Shown here: piece by piece, positions 1 through 8,243 of the stretch
Layout: each line of letters opens with the position of its first letter
Numbering within the stretch: the stretch's first letter is position 1
Assembly (NCBI GenBank): GCA_002336845.1
Contig: DDEX01000035.1
Location: 1-64,000 of the forward strand
DNA from: Rhodobacteraceae bacterium UBA1943
GTDB taxonomy: Bacteria; Pseudomonadota; Alphaproteobacteria; Rhodobacterales; Rhodobacteraceae
Length of the DNA stretch: 64,000 bases
Direction of reading: 5' to 3'
The notes under the pieces: generated by a model
Seen by the model: only the letters and a program-made list of their open reading frames with translations
Told to the model about the DNA's origin: nothing
Databases searched by the model: none
Translations under genes and position numbers: made by a program

Positions 1-426
1 GTTATGCGGGTAAATGTGACGGCGGGCTTTGCGCTGGCCAACGCGCTGCTGGACCGGCTGGCGGCGGCGGGGGCGGGGGCGGTGGTCAACGTCGCCTCAA
101 TGTGGGCGATCTTCGGCTCTCCGGGGGCGCCAGCCTACACCGCCAGCAAGGGCGCGGTGGCGGCTGTCACGCGGGCACAGGCGGTGGCCTGGGCCGCGCG
201 GGGGGTGCGGGTGAACTCGGTCGCGCCGGGCTGGGTCGAGACGCGGATTTCCGAAAAGGCCCGCACCGACGCCACCCGCGCCGAGCGGATCGGTCAGCGC
301 ATTCCCATGGGCCGCTGGGCCCGCCCGGAAGAGGTGGCGACGGTTGTGCGGTTCCTGCTGTCGCAGGATGCGGGCTATGTGACCGGGGCGATGATCCCGG
401 TCGATGGCGGCTATTCGGTTTGCTGA
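1..426 (+). CDS. SDR family oxidoreductase, C-terminal part (cut by window edge)
   Basis: This is the C-terminal ~141 residues of a short-chain dehydrogenase/reductase. The reading frame is open to the first base, so the methionine at position 4 is probably internal and the Rossmann TGxxxGxG motif lies outside the window. Visible are the catalytic serine region (VNVASMW), the YTASK catalytic Tyr-x3-Lys, the VNSVAPGW motif and the usual C-terminal VTGAMIPVDGGYS. SDRs of this type reduce or oxidise alcohol/ketone substrates with NAD(P)H in the cytosol; the substrate cannot be told. The next gene starts 11 bases downstream, so the two are probably cotranscribed. The family is certain; the specific role is unknown. 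Confidence 0.9.
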   Translation, partial: VMRVNVTAGFALANALLDRLAAAGAGAVVNVASMWAIFGSPGAPAYTASKGAVAAVTRAQAVAWAARGVRVNSVAPGWVETRISEKARTDATRAERIGQRIPMGRWARPEEVATVVRFLLSQDAGYVTGAMIPVDGGYSVC

Positions 427-437
427 GGGAGAAAAGC

Positions 438-1412
438 ATGAAAGCCTGGGTGCATCACGAAACCGGCGGCCCCGAGGTTCTGCGGCTGGAAGACCGACCC
501 AAACCCCTGCCCGGACGCGGGGAAGTTCTGGTCCGCAACCGCGCGGTGGGGCTGAACCCGGTGGACTGGAAGTTCATCCTCTGGGGCCATCCGGCCTGGG
601 CCTGGCCGCATATCCCCGGTGTCGATGGCGCGGGCGAGGTTGAGGCCGTGGGAGAGGGCGTGCATCATCTGCGCCCCGGTGCGCGGGTCGCCTATCACAA
701 TGACCTGCTGCGGCCCGGCTCTTTCGCGGAATACACGGTGATCCCAGCCCGTGCGGCGATTCCCTTGCCCGATGCGCTGTCCTTTGCCGCCGCCGCGGCC
801 TTGCCTTGCCCGGGGCTGACGGCGTTGCAGGCGGTGAAAAAGCTGCCGCTGCCGCCAGGCGCGCAGGTGATGGTGACGGGGGCTTCTGGCGCTGTCGGCG
901 GGGCGTTGCTGCAACTGGCCCGGGTAAGGGGCTGGGTGGTCCATGCCGTGTCCTCCTCCGCGCAGGCCGGGCGGGTGCTGCGGCTGGGGGCCGCCAGCGT
1001 GACGGATTACCGCCGCGACGGCTGGCGCGAGGATTGGGCAAAGCGCATCACCGATCAACCGCTTGAGGCGGTGTTCGATATGGTCAACGGCGCCCATGCC
1101 GCCAGCCTTGCACCGCTTCTGGCGGCGAACGGCCATCTGGTCTGCATTCAGGACCGGCAGGAGACGGCACCGCTGCCCGCCTTCACCACCACGATTTCGC
1201 TGCACGAGGTGGGGCTGAACGGGTTGCACGCCCATGGCACCGATGTGCAATGGGGTCGTCTGGTATCGGCAGGCGCTGCGATGGCGGCCGATATGGCCAC
1301 GGGCCGGTTCGATCCGCAGATCCTTGAGGTTGCGGCATTCGACGATCTACCCGCCGCCCTGGCCCGGCTGAAGGCCGGACCGAACCCGGGGAATCGCGTC
1401 ATCACTTTGTGA
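438..1412 (+). CDS. NADPH:quinone oxidoreductase-like zinc-independent alcohol dehydrogenase (MDR superfamily)
   Basis: A 324-residue medium-chain reductase of the quinone oxidoreductase (COG0604) type. The N-terminal GroES-like domain (about 1-120) lacks the Cys/His zinc ligands of true alcohol dehydrogenases. The nucleotide-binding domain starts near residue 137 with VTGASGAVGGALLQLA, a glycine-rich NADP(H) motif. Length and the ending (NPGNRVITL) are normal for the family. The start was chosen at the ATG preceded by a purine-rich GAGGGAGAAAAG stretch. It lies 11 bases after the SDR gene and probably forms an operon with it; both are oxidoreductases, but no substrate can be inferred. Confidence 0.9.
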   Translation: MKAWVHHETGGPEVLRLEDRPKPLPGRGEVLVRNRAVGLNPVDWKFILWGHPAWAWPHIPGVDGAGEVEAVGEGVHHLRPGARVAYHNDLLRPGSFAEYTVIPARAAIPLPDALSFAAAAALPCPGLTALQAVKKLPLPPGAQVMVTGASGAVGGALLQLARVRGWVVHAVSSSAQAGRVLRLGAASVTDYRRDGWREDWAKRITDQPLEAVFDMVNGAHAASLAPLLAANGHLVCIQDRQETAPLPAFTTTISLHEVGLNGLHAHGTDVQWGRLVSAGAAMAADMATGRFDPQILEVAAFDDLPAALARLKAGPNPGNRVITL

Positions 1413-1743
1413 CGTCGCCGGTTAACCCAGCACAAGCCGGTCGAGCGCAGTCATATCCGGCAGCTGCTCGACCATGGGCGGCGAGCGACCGTGGCGTGGG
1501 GCACAGATTGAGGACTCTCATAAGGGAGCAGTCGCTATCGACCTTCATGTCGATCTGATCCGTCGCGCCAATGCCTTGTGGGAGGCCAGCCGGCCGGATG
1601 CAGATATTGCCCCTGTACATGTCCCTTTTGTGGGGTGTGGAACGATGGAGCGATCGCCAGGGGCCGGTCGCCGCACTCGGCTGGCGCTATTCAATCAGGC
1701 CACCCCGCTAGGGTGCGGCCGCATCAAACCTGAGGAAACCGAG
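1413..1743. other. Intergenic region without recognisable gene
   Basis: About 330 bases between the quinone-oxidoreductase gene and the decayed formaldehyde dehydrogenase. A reading frame runs through it into the next gene, but its product resembles nothing I know. Just before the next ATG is a possible ribosome binding site, TGAGGAAACCGAG. No repeat, terminator or RNA gene was seen. Confidence 0.5.
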
Positions 1744-2852
1744 ATGAAGACACGCGCAGCAGTGGTGTTCGAGGCCAGGAAGCGCTTGAGATCGTCGAAG
1801 TCGATCTGGAAGGCCCCAAGGCCGGAGAGGTCCTTGTAGAGATCGTGGCGACAGGTATCTGCCACACGGATGCCTACACGCTCGACGGGCTTGACAGCGA
1901 AGGCATCTTTCCCTCGATCCTGGGGCGCGAGGGTGCCGGCATCCTGCGCGAGATCGGGCCGGGCGTTACCTCGGTCAAGCCAGGCGACCATGTCATCCCG
2001 CTTTACACGCCAGAGTGCCGTCAGTGCAAATCGTGTCTGTCGGGGAAGACCAACCTTTGCACGGCCATTCGCGCCACGCAGGGCAAGGGTCTGATGACGG
2101 ATGGAACAAGCCGTTTCAGCTACAAGGGACAACAGTTGTTTCACAACATGGGCTGTTCGACCTTTTCCAGTTTCACGGTCCTTCCCGAGATCGCGGTGGC
2201 AAAGATCCGCACCGATGCGCCCTTCGACAAGTGCTGCTACATCGGATGCGGCGTGACCACGGGCGTTGGTGCGGTGGTCAATACCGCCAAGGTCCATCCC
2301 GGGGCCAACGTGATTGTCTTTGGCCTGGGCGGCATTGGTTTGAATGTCATTCAGGGCGCGCGCATGGTTGGCGCTGACAAGATCATCGGCGTGGACATCA
2401 ACGATGACAAGGCAAGTTGGGGCAGGCAGTTCGGCATGACCCATTTCGTCAACGCGACAAAAGTCGAGGGGTATCTGGTTCAGCATCCCGTCGGACTCAC
2501 CGATGGTGGCGCGGATTACACCTTCGACTGCACCGAGAATACCAATGTCATGAGGCAGGCGCTGGAGGCCTGTCACCGCGGATGGGGCGTGTCGGTGGTG
2601 ATCGGTGTTGCGGAGGCCGGCAAGGAAATCAGCACCCGGCCGTTCCAGTTGGTGACCGGCCGGGTCTGGAAGGGCTCGGCGTTCGGAGGCGCGCGCGGAC
2701 GCACCGATGTTCCGAAGATCGTTGATTGGTACATGAACGGCAAGATCGAGATCGATCCGATGATCACACATGTCCTCTCGCTTGAAGAGATCAACAAGGG
2801 GTTCGACCTGATGCATAGTGGCGAGAGCATCCGCTCGGTCGTTGTCTTCTAA
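1744..2852 (+). pseudogene. frmA: S-(hydroxymethyl)glutathione dehydrogenase (class III alcohol dehydrogenase), frameshifted and decaying
   Basis: The functional family oxidises S-hydroxymethylglutathione, the formaldehyde-glutathione adduct, with NAD+. Translation starts at 1744 with MKTRAAVVFEARK and loses frame near 1780. The rest (EIVEVDLEGPKAGEVL-like, then ATGICHTDAYTLDG to the end SIRSVVVF) continues in the next frame. The total of 1,109 bases is one short of a 369-residue gene, so one base, probably a C in AAG-CCG-CTT, has been lost. Further decay signs are the invariant GHEGAG, which reads GREGAG (CGC codon at 1926-1928, about residue 62), removing a catalytic zinc ligand, and the conserved CTGNT, which reads CTENT. 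The structural-zinc cysteines and GLGGIG cofactor motif remain. A sequencing error could explain the frameshift but not the His-to-Arg change. Confidence 0.85.
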
Positions 2853-3035
2853 GGTCAGGACCGATTGATTGAGGATCGGTGACATGATTCAGGAGTTGCC
2901 GGGAGACCCTTCTGATGAGCAATCTTTCCTGACGACCACGTCAGTGGGGTATGCCAGTATCGTTATCTCGGACGCCATCTGATGTGGGCAGCCAAATGGT
3001 TCGGCCCGAGACGGGAGACTGGGGCGTAGCAGAAG

Positions 3036-4541
3036 TTATTCAGGGGCTGCGAACTCCGCCCGATCCAGCGGCCAGACTGGACGTCGCACACGGATGTAAG
3101 GGCGCAGATGCGCCTGAGGTGTGGCCAGTGCGCCGCTGTCGCAGACGATGACGCGGCCCGCTATCGGTTGGAACGCTGCGCGAAAATGCTGCATCGACTT
3201 GACCACCAGAAAGCGCAGCCGCGCCGGTTCGATTCCGAAGGCGCGGACCTGTTGCAGATCAAGCATCTGGCCTGACAGTGTGACAACCAGAATATCGATA
3301 CCGTTTACCCGGAAGACGGCAGTGGGGCCGAAGCTGTGCGTGATACCGCCCAGAATTGGTCCGTCGCCGGTATAGCTGCCGTCCGACAGATGTATGATCT
3401 TGCCCGTCAGTCGCAGCGGACCGCCGCCGAAGGCCGGATCATTCTTGCCACCGATGTCCAGCGTCAGCGTGTCTCCGACCCGGTGACGGCACAAGACGGC
3501 CGCAGCCTGGGGGTCGATCATGGGCGCAAAGGCACCGCCATCGGCCTTAGCATCCAGCAGTGCGGACAAAAGCGCCGTCGCATCGCCATAGGCCCCGGCG
3601 CCGGGGTTGTCGGCATAGTCGGCAATCACGAGGGGCCCCTGGCTTGCGTCGAAGTCGCGCGCCATCATGGCGGCGTCAACAGGGCTCAGGAAGTCATTGG
3701 ACACTGTGCCACGCTGTTCCCAGATTGTCTGGGCAAGGCCCGCAGCAATCTGCCCGGCCCGCTGTTCGGCGCCCTCGTCACAGGTCACCAGAACCGTCGG
3801 CCCGGCCTCTTGAATATCGGCCTCGGCAAAGCCCGCATTGACCGATACGGCAAGAATGCCCGGCTCCTCCTCATGGGCTGCAGCGCGGATGTAAAGCGCG
3901 GCGGTCTCCGGCACGTCGGTGCGCCCGGCGTTCGCCTCATCAAGCATTGGAAGATGGGCGCGCAGGGTGCGGGGGCGCACTCTGCCTTGCATCGTGGCGT
4001 CCAGAAGCCGTGCGGCATGGCGACCAGTGTCGCGCATGTCCACATGCGGATAGGTCTTGTAGCTGACAAAGATCTGCGCCTGCTCCACCATCGCCGGGGT
4101 TGCCATGGCGTGCAGGTCCAGCGTGACCGCGATTGGCAGGTCGGGGCCAAGGATGGCGCGCAGGCGTGACAGCAGCTCGCCCTCGCCATCCTCGCAGAAC
4201 GTGGGCACCATCGAGCCGTGCAGCGACAACAGAACGCCGTTCAGCGTATCCTTATGCGCTTGCGCCCCCGCGCAGATCAGCCCGGCTATATGGTCGAACG
4301 CCGCCCGCGCCACGCGCGCGCCCGGCGTGGCATGGGCGGAAACCGTATGCGTCATTCGCCAGCCTGCCGCCTCTCCCACGTCGAGAAAGCCCGCCAACTC
4401 CTCGTTCACACCGCGAAAGCGGTCCACCGCGACCTGCCCGATATCCAGCACATCGTCGCGAAAGTCCTGAAGGGTGGTTTCGCCCTTCTTGAACGTGTTG
4501 CTTTCATGGACAAAAACGCCGGTCAGAACGTGGAAGGGCAT
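3036..4541 (-). CDS. M81 family metallopeptidase (MlrC-like)
   Basis: A 501-residue member of peptidase family M81, whose prototype MlrC hydrolyses linearised microcystin to small peptides and amino acids. Visible are VHESNTF at 11-17, LHGSM with His108, TLDLHAM with Asp142 and His144, and TYPHVDMRDTGRHA with His166. The Asp-x-His-x21-His spacing and the upstream histidine match the metal ligands reported for MlrC, as I recall them. The ATG at 4541 was preferred over an in-frame start 26 codons upstream because the upstream part overlaps the preceding ABC gene and has no family similarity. It is the last gene of the RpiR/dipeptide-ABC operon, 11 bases after an ATPase gene, so its substrate is probably an imported peptide or acyl amino acid. 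It has no signal peptide and is cytosolic. Confidence 0.9.
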   Translation of the reverse strand: MPFHVLTGVFVHESNTFKKGETTLQDFRDDVLDIGQVAVDRFRGVNEELAGFLDVGEAAGWRMTHTVSAHATPGARVARAAFDHIAGLICAGAQAHKDTLNGVLLSLHGSMVPTFCEDGEGELLSRLRAILGPDLPIAVTLDLHAMATPAMVEQAQIFVSYKTYPHVDMRDTGRHAARLLDATMQGRVRPRTLRAHLPMLDEANAGRTDVPETAALYIRAAAHEEEPGILAVSVNAGFAEADIQEAGPTVLVTCDEGAEQRAGQIAAGLAQTIWEQRGTVSNDFLSPVDAAMMARDFDASQGPLVIADYADNPGAGAYGDATALLSALLDAKADGGAFAPMIDPQAAAVLCRHRVGDTLTLDIGGKNDPAFGGGPLRLTGKIIHLSDGSYTGDGPILGGITHSFGPTAVFRVNGIDILVVTLSGQMLDLQQVRAFGIEPARLRFLVVKSMQHFRAAFQPIAGRVIVCDSGALATPQAHLRPYIRVRRPVWPLDRAEFAAPE

Positions 4542-4552
4542 GGGTCGGTCTT

Positions 4553-5497
4553 TCAGATCGGGTGGAAACAGGCAACAGGATGGGCTTCGTCCGACAGCGC
4601 GGGGCGCGTGGTCCGGCACTGGTCGGTCGCGCGCGGGCAGCGTCCGGCAAAGGCGCAGCCGGGGGGCAGGTTGAAGGGGCTTGGCACCTCGCCCGCAACC
4701 GGAACGATGGCGCGCCGGGCGGCCGGATCGGGCACAAAGCCCGAGGCGATCAGCGCCTGCGTGTAGGGGTGGCGGGGCGTGGCAGTGGCAGCGGGCAGCA
4801 CCTCGACCACGGCGCCCAGATACATCACCACGATCCGGTTGCAGAAATAGCGCACAAGGCCAAGGTCATGGCTGATGAACAGATAGGTCAGCCCCAGCCG
4901 GTCGCGCAAATCAGACAACAATGCGATGATCTGCGCCTGAATCGAAACATCGAGGCTGGCGGTCGGTTCGTCCAGAACGACGAAATCAGGCGCCAGCGCG
5001 AGGGCACGGGCAATTCCGACGCGCTGGCGTTGCCCGCCCGAGAGCTGATGGGGGTGGCTGGTTGCCATGGCTTCGGGCAGGCCAACGGCCCCCAGCATCT
5101 CGGCCACGCGTCCGGTCGGCAGCGGCTCGCCCTGCACGCGGTACGGTTCGGACAGAACGTCGGTCAGGGTGTAACGCGGATCGAGGCTGGAATAGGGGTC
5201 CTGAAACACCATTGCCATGCGTCGCCGCATCCGGCGCAAGGCGGCGGGCGGCAGGCCGGTCAGATCAGTGCCGTCAAAGCGCACCGTGCCCGCAGTCGGC
5301 TCGATCAGGCGCAACACAAGGCGCGCGAGGGTGGACTTGCCGCAGCCGCTTTCACCGACGACGCCCACCACCTCACCCCGCCCGACAGACAGCGACACGT
5401 CGCGAACCGCCATCATCGCACGGGGTCTGGCAAACAGCCCTCCGCCCGACTGAAATCGTTTCGACAGAGCCTCTATAAGGATCAGCGGTTCGGTCAT
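4553..5497 (-). CDS. Oligopeptide/dipeptide ABC transporter ATP-binding protein (DppF-like)
   Basis: A 314-residue ATPase of the peptide/nickel importer family. Walker A is GESGCGKSTLAR, the ABC signature LSGGQRQR, Walker B FVVLDEPTASLD, and the H-loop is in LFISHDLG. The C-terminal oligo_HPY extension typical of Dpp/Opp ATPases is present, including the PGCAFAGRCP cysteine motif, which can bind an Fe-S cluster in relatives. The start was set at MTEPLILIEALS; its ATG overlaps the stop of the other ATPase gene by four bases (ATGA), showing translational coupling. It pairs with the DppD-like protein to energise the two permeases encoded upstream. Confidence 0.93.
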   Translation of the reverse strand: MTEPLILIEALSKRFQSGGGLFARPRAMMAVRDVSLSVGRGEVVGVVGESGCGKSTLARLVLRLIEPTAGTVRFDGTDLTGLPPAALRRMRRRMAMVFQDPYSSLDPRYTLTDVLSEPYRVQGEPLPTGRVAEMLGAVGLPEAMATSHPHQLSGGQRQRVGIARALALAPDFVVLDEPTASLDVSIQAQIIALLSDLRDRLGLTYLFISHDLGLVRYFCNRIVVMYLGAVVEVLPAATATPRHPYTQALIASGFVPDPAARRAIVPVAGEVPSPFNLPPGCAFAGRCPRATDQCRTTRPALSDEAHPVACFHPI

Positions 5498-6453
5498 GAT
5501 GCCACTCCCGCATGATGACAGGCGACACCGCCCGCGCCAAAGGGGGCAAAGGAGGGTGCTGTCTCGCAGCAGATCGCGCTTGCGTGTGGGCAACGCGGGT
5601 TGAATCGGCATCCGGATGGCATGGCCAGCGCGCTGGGCACGGCGCCGGGAATGCCGCGCAAGCTGCCCTTGGCCATCCCCTCTTGCGGAATGCAGCCGAT
5701 CAGGGCGCGGGTATAGGGATGGGCAGGCGCGGCAAAGATCGGTCCGACCGGCCCCTCCTCTGCCAGTCGTCCGGCATATAGCACAGCCACCCGGTCGCAG
5801 ATTTGGGCCACGACACCCATGTCATGCGTAATCAGCAACAGAGCCGCGCCGCGCTCGCGCACGATCTGGCCCAGAATCTGGATGATCTGCGCCTGCACCG
5901 TCACATCCAGCGCCGTCGTCGGCTCGTCGGCGATGATCAGGTCGGGGTCGCCTGCCAGCGCCATGGCAATGACGATGCGCTGCTTCATCCCACCCGAGAG
6001 CTGATGCGGATAAGCCTCGGCCACCGCCGCCGGTTCGGGAATGCGCATTTGCGTCAACAGGTCCAGCGTGCGGGCGCGGGCCGCCTGCCACGACAGGCCC
6101 AGATGCAGGCGCGAGACGATATCGACCTGCGCCCCGATCCGCTGCACCGGGTCCAGCGCCGTCATCGGGTTTTGCGTCACAAAGCCGATGCGCCGTCCGC
6201 GTAGGGCACGGCGCTGTGCCTCGGTCATCGCAGCCATGTCCTGCCCGTCGAACCGCACCTGTCCGGTGGTGATCCGCCCTCCGATCAGCGGCAGCAGGCC
6301 CATGGCAGCCAGCGCCGTCAGCGACTTGCCCGACCCGCTTTCGCCGACAAGACCCAAGATCTGCCCCCGCTCGACCGACAGGCTTATCCCTTCAAGCAGG
6401 GCTACGGTGCCGATAGATACGCCGACACTCTCAAGCTGCAAAAGCGTACTCAT
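5494..6453 (-). CDS. Oligopeptide/dipeptide ABC transporter ATP-binding protein (DppD-like)
   Basis: A 319-residue ATPase starting MSTLLQLESVGV. Walker A is GESGSGKSLTAL, the signature LSGGMKQR, Walker B LIIADEPTTALD, followed by LLITHDMG. The C-terminal oligo_HPY region ends with SGCRFNPRCPHA. The ATG shares four bases with the stop codon of the permease gene before it, and its stop overlaps the start of the DppF-like gene, so permease, ATPase and ATPase are translationally coupled. A longer in-frame start upstream lies wholly inside the permease gene and was discarded. It acts at the inner face of the cytoplasmic membrane. Confidence 0.93.
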   Translation of the reverse strand: MSTLLQLESVGVSIGTVALLEGISLSVERGQILGLVGESGSGKSLTALAAMGLLPLIGGRITTGQVRFDGQDMAAMTEAQRRALRGRRIGFVTQNPMTALDPVQRIGAQVDIVSRLHLGLSWQAARARTLDLLTQMRIPEPAAVAEAYPHQLSGGMKQRIVIAMALAGDPDLIIADEPTTALDVTVQAQIIQILGQIVRERGAALLLITHDMGVVAQICDRVAVLYAGRLAEEGPVGPIFAAPAHPYTRALIGCIPQEGMAKGSLRGIPGAVPSALAMPSGCRFNPRCPHASAICCETAPSFAPFGAGGVACHHAGVAS

Positions 6454-7295
6454 GCCGCCCTCCGCAGTTTGGCGCGAATGTCCAGTGCCGCGATCAGCGC
6501 GTCGCCGTAAAGATTGATGGCGATGACGGTGATTGCCACAGTCAGGCCGGGAAAGATGATGATCCAGGGCGCCTTGAACACCAGCGCGGACCCCGCCGAC
6601 ATCATGCCACCCCAACTGGGGGTAGGAGGCTGCGCGCCAAGTCCGAAAAAGCCCAAGGTCGCCTCCAGTATGATCGCATCGCCCGTCGCCAGCATGGCCG
6701 AAACCAGCACCGGGGCCAGTGCATTGGGCAAAAGGTGGCGCAGCAGGATATGCGCGTTGCCCGCCCCAAGGCTGCGCGCGGCCTCGATGAAGGTCTCTCC
6801 CTTCAGGGTCATAATTTGCGCGCGGGTCAGGCGCGTGAACTGCGCCAGATAGGCGACGGAAATGGCGATCATCGTGCCCGTGGTGCCGGGGCCGATGATG
6901 GCAACAAGGATCAGCGCGATCAGGATTTCGGGAAAGGACCAGGTCAGGTCCACCACCACAGTCACCGCCCGGTCGAACCAGCCGCCGAACCAGGCCGCCG
7001 CCGCGCCCAGCACCATGCCGCAGGCCACCGAAATGGCGATGGCCGTCGCACTGACCGAAAGCGAGGTGCGCGCGCCATAGATCAGCCGGGTCAGAAGGTC
7101 GCGGCCAAATTCGTCGGTGCCTAGCCAATGCGCGGCCGATGGCGCCTGATAGGCCTCGCGCAGCGCCTGCACGTCATAAGCATAGGGCGTCAGCAGTGGT
7201 GCCGCGACAGCGGCCAGCGCCACAAGCGCCAGCCACAAACCTGCCACCCCGCCCGAGGGGCGTCGCAGCGCACGAATGGGGGCGGCGGCGCTCAT
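6450..7295 (-). CDS. Dipeptide-type ABC transporter permease (DppC-like)
   Basis: A 281-residue inner-membrane permease. The first membrane helix is near residues 18-40 (GVAGLWLALVALAAVAAPLL), followed by the cytosolic motif LGTDEFGRDLLTRLIYG typical of DppC/OppC N-termini. The EAA loop region is recognisable in EAARSLGAGNAHILLRHLLPN, which docks on the ATPase. Five to six hydrophobic segments are present, as expected for the family. It overlaps the DppB-like gene start-to-stop by four bases and forms the import channel with it. Confidence 0.93.
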   Translation of the reverse strand: MSAAAPIRALRRPSGGVAGLWLALVALAAVAAPLLTPYAYDVQALREAYQAPSAAHWLGTDEFGRDLLTRLIYGARTSLSVSATAIAISVACGMVLGAAAAWFGGWFDRAVTVVVDLTWSFPEILIALILVAIIGPGTTGTMIAISVAYLAQFTRLTRAQIMTLKGETFIEAARSLGAGNAHILLRHLLPNALAPVLVSAMLATGDAIILEATLGFFGLGAQPPTPSWGGMMSAGSALVFKAPWIIIFPGLTVAITVIAINLYGDALIAALDIRAKLRRAA

Positions 7296-8218
7296 GCCAT
7301 CGCCGCCCGGACCCGCGGGTCCATCAGGGCCTGAAGGATGTCACCCAGCAGCGTGCCCAGCATCACCGCCATGGCCAGCATGAGCAGGCAGGCCTGAACC
7401 ACCGGATAGTCATGCTGGCTAAGCGATTTGATCAGCAGCGTTCCCAAGCCGGGGCGGGCAAAAACCACCTCGACTGTCACGGCACCACCCAGAATCCAGC
7501 CGATGCGCAGCGCAAGGATCGTCACCACCGGGATCAGGGCGTGGCGCAAAACATGCGCCAACTGAATACGCAGCGGCGAGAGGCCCTTGGCATGAAGCAG
7601 CATCACGAAATCGCGCGCCGAAGCCTCGATCATCGAAACGCGGGTGATGCGCGCCACCAGTGCCGTGCCGCCCAGGCCGATGGTCAGCACCGGCAGAACC
7701 AGCGAAGTCCATCCCCGCGCGCCGGAAATCGGAAACCACCCAAGGCCGACCGAAAACACCAGCATCAGGATCAGCCCCAGCCAGAAACTCGGCATGGTCG
7801 AGCCGGCCAGAACGCCACCCATGATCAACCTGTCTGGCCAGCGGTCACGGTTCAGGGCCGCAATCACCCCCAGCATCACGCCCATCGCCGAGGAAAACAG
7901 CAGCGCAAGACCGCCAAGCGCCAGCGAATGCGGCAGGGCTTGGGCGATCAAGTCAGCCACCGGGCGGCGGGCGACAATCGCGGTGCCCAGATCGCCATGC
8001 AGAACCTTGCCCAGCCAGATGCCGTATTGCACCGGCAAGGGCCGGTCCAGCCCATAGCGCGCCTCCATCTCGGCGCGGGCCTGCGGCGACGATCCCACCT
8101 TCAGAAGGTTGTCGATGGGATCGCCGGGAATGAAGTGGAGGATCAGGAAGATCACCACAGAAACGGCCAGGAAAACCGGCACGAGCAAAAGGATCCGTCG
8201 GATCAGCCAGGATGTCAT
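7292..8218 (-). CDS. Dipeptide-type ABC transporter permease (DppB-like)
   Basis: A 308-residue permease starting MTSWLIRRILLLVPVFLAVSV, with the classic DppB/OppB N-terminus and the motif HFIPGDP directly after the first helix. The EAA-loop equivalent (ARDFVMLLHAKGLSPLRIQLAHVLRHAL) lies near residues 200-228. A longer in-frame start exists but would invade the end of the binding-protein gene and lacks similarity. It sits 25 bases behind the substrate-binding-protein gene and is coupled to the DppC-like gene. Confidence 0.93.
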   Translation of the reverse strand: MTSWLIRRILLLVPVFLAVSVVIFLILHFIPGDPIDNLLKVGSSPQARAEMEARYGLDRPLPVQYGIWLGKVLHGDLGTAIVARRPVADLIAQALPHSLALGGLALLFSSAMGVMLGVIAALNRDRWPDRLIMGGVLAGSTMPSFWLGLILMLVFSVGLGWFPISGARGWTSLVLPVLTIGLGGTALVARITRVSMIEASARDFVMLLHAKGLSPLRIQLAHVLRHALIPVVTILALRIGWILGGAVTVEVVFARPGLGTLLIKSLSQHDYPVVQACLLMLAMAVMLGTLLGDILQALMDPRVRAAMA

Positions 8219-8243
8219 GCCGGTATTCCCCGTGTCGCTTCGG

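Noticed and set aside
1474..1839. A 121-codon frame running into the formaldehyde dehydrogenase start
   Set aside because: Its last part is simply the frameshifted beginning of that gene, and the first part resembles no protein family.
1695..2885. A 396-codon minus-strand frame across the formaldehyde dehydrogenase pseudogene
   Set aside because: It is the antisense shadow of a well-recognised plus-strand gene; its openness says nothing about coding.
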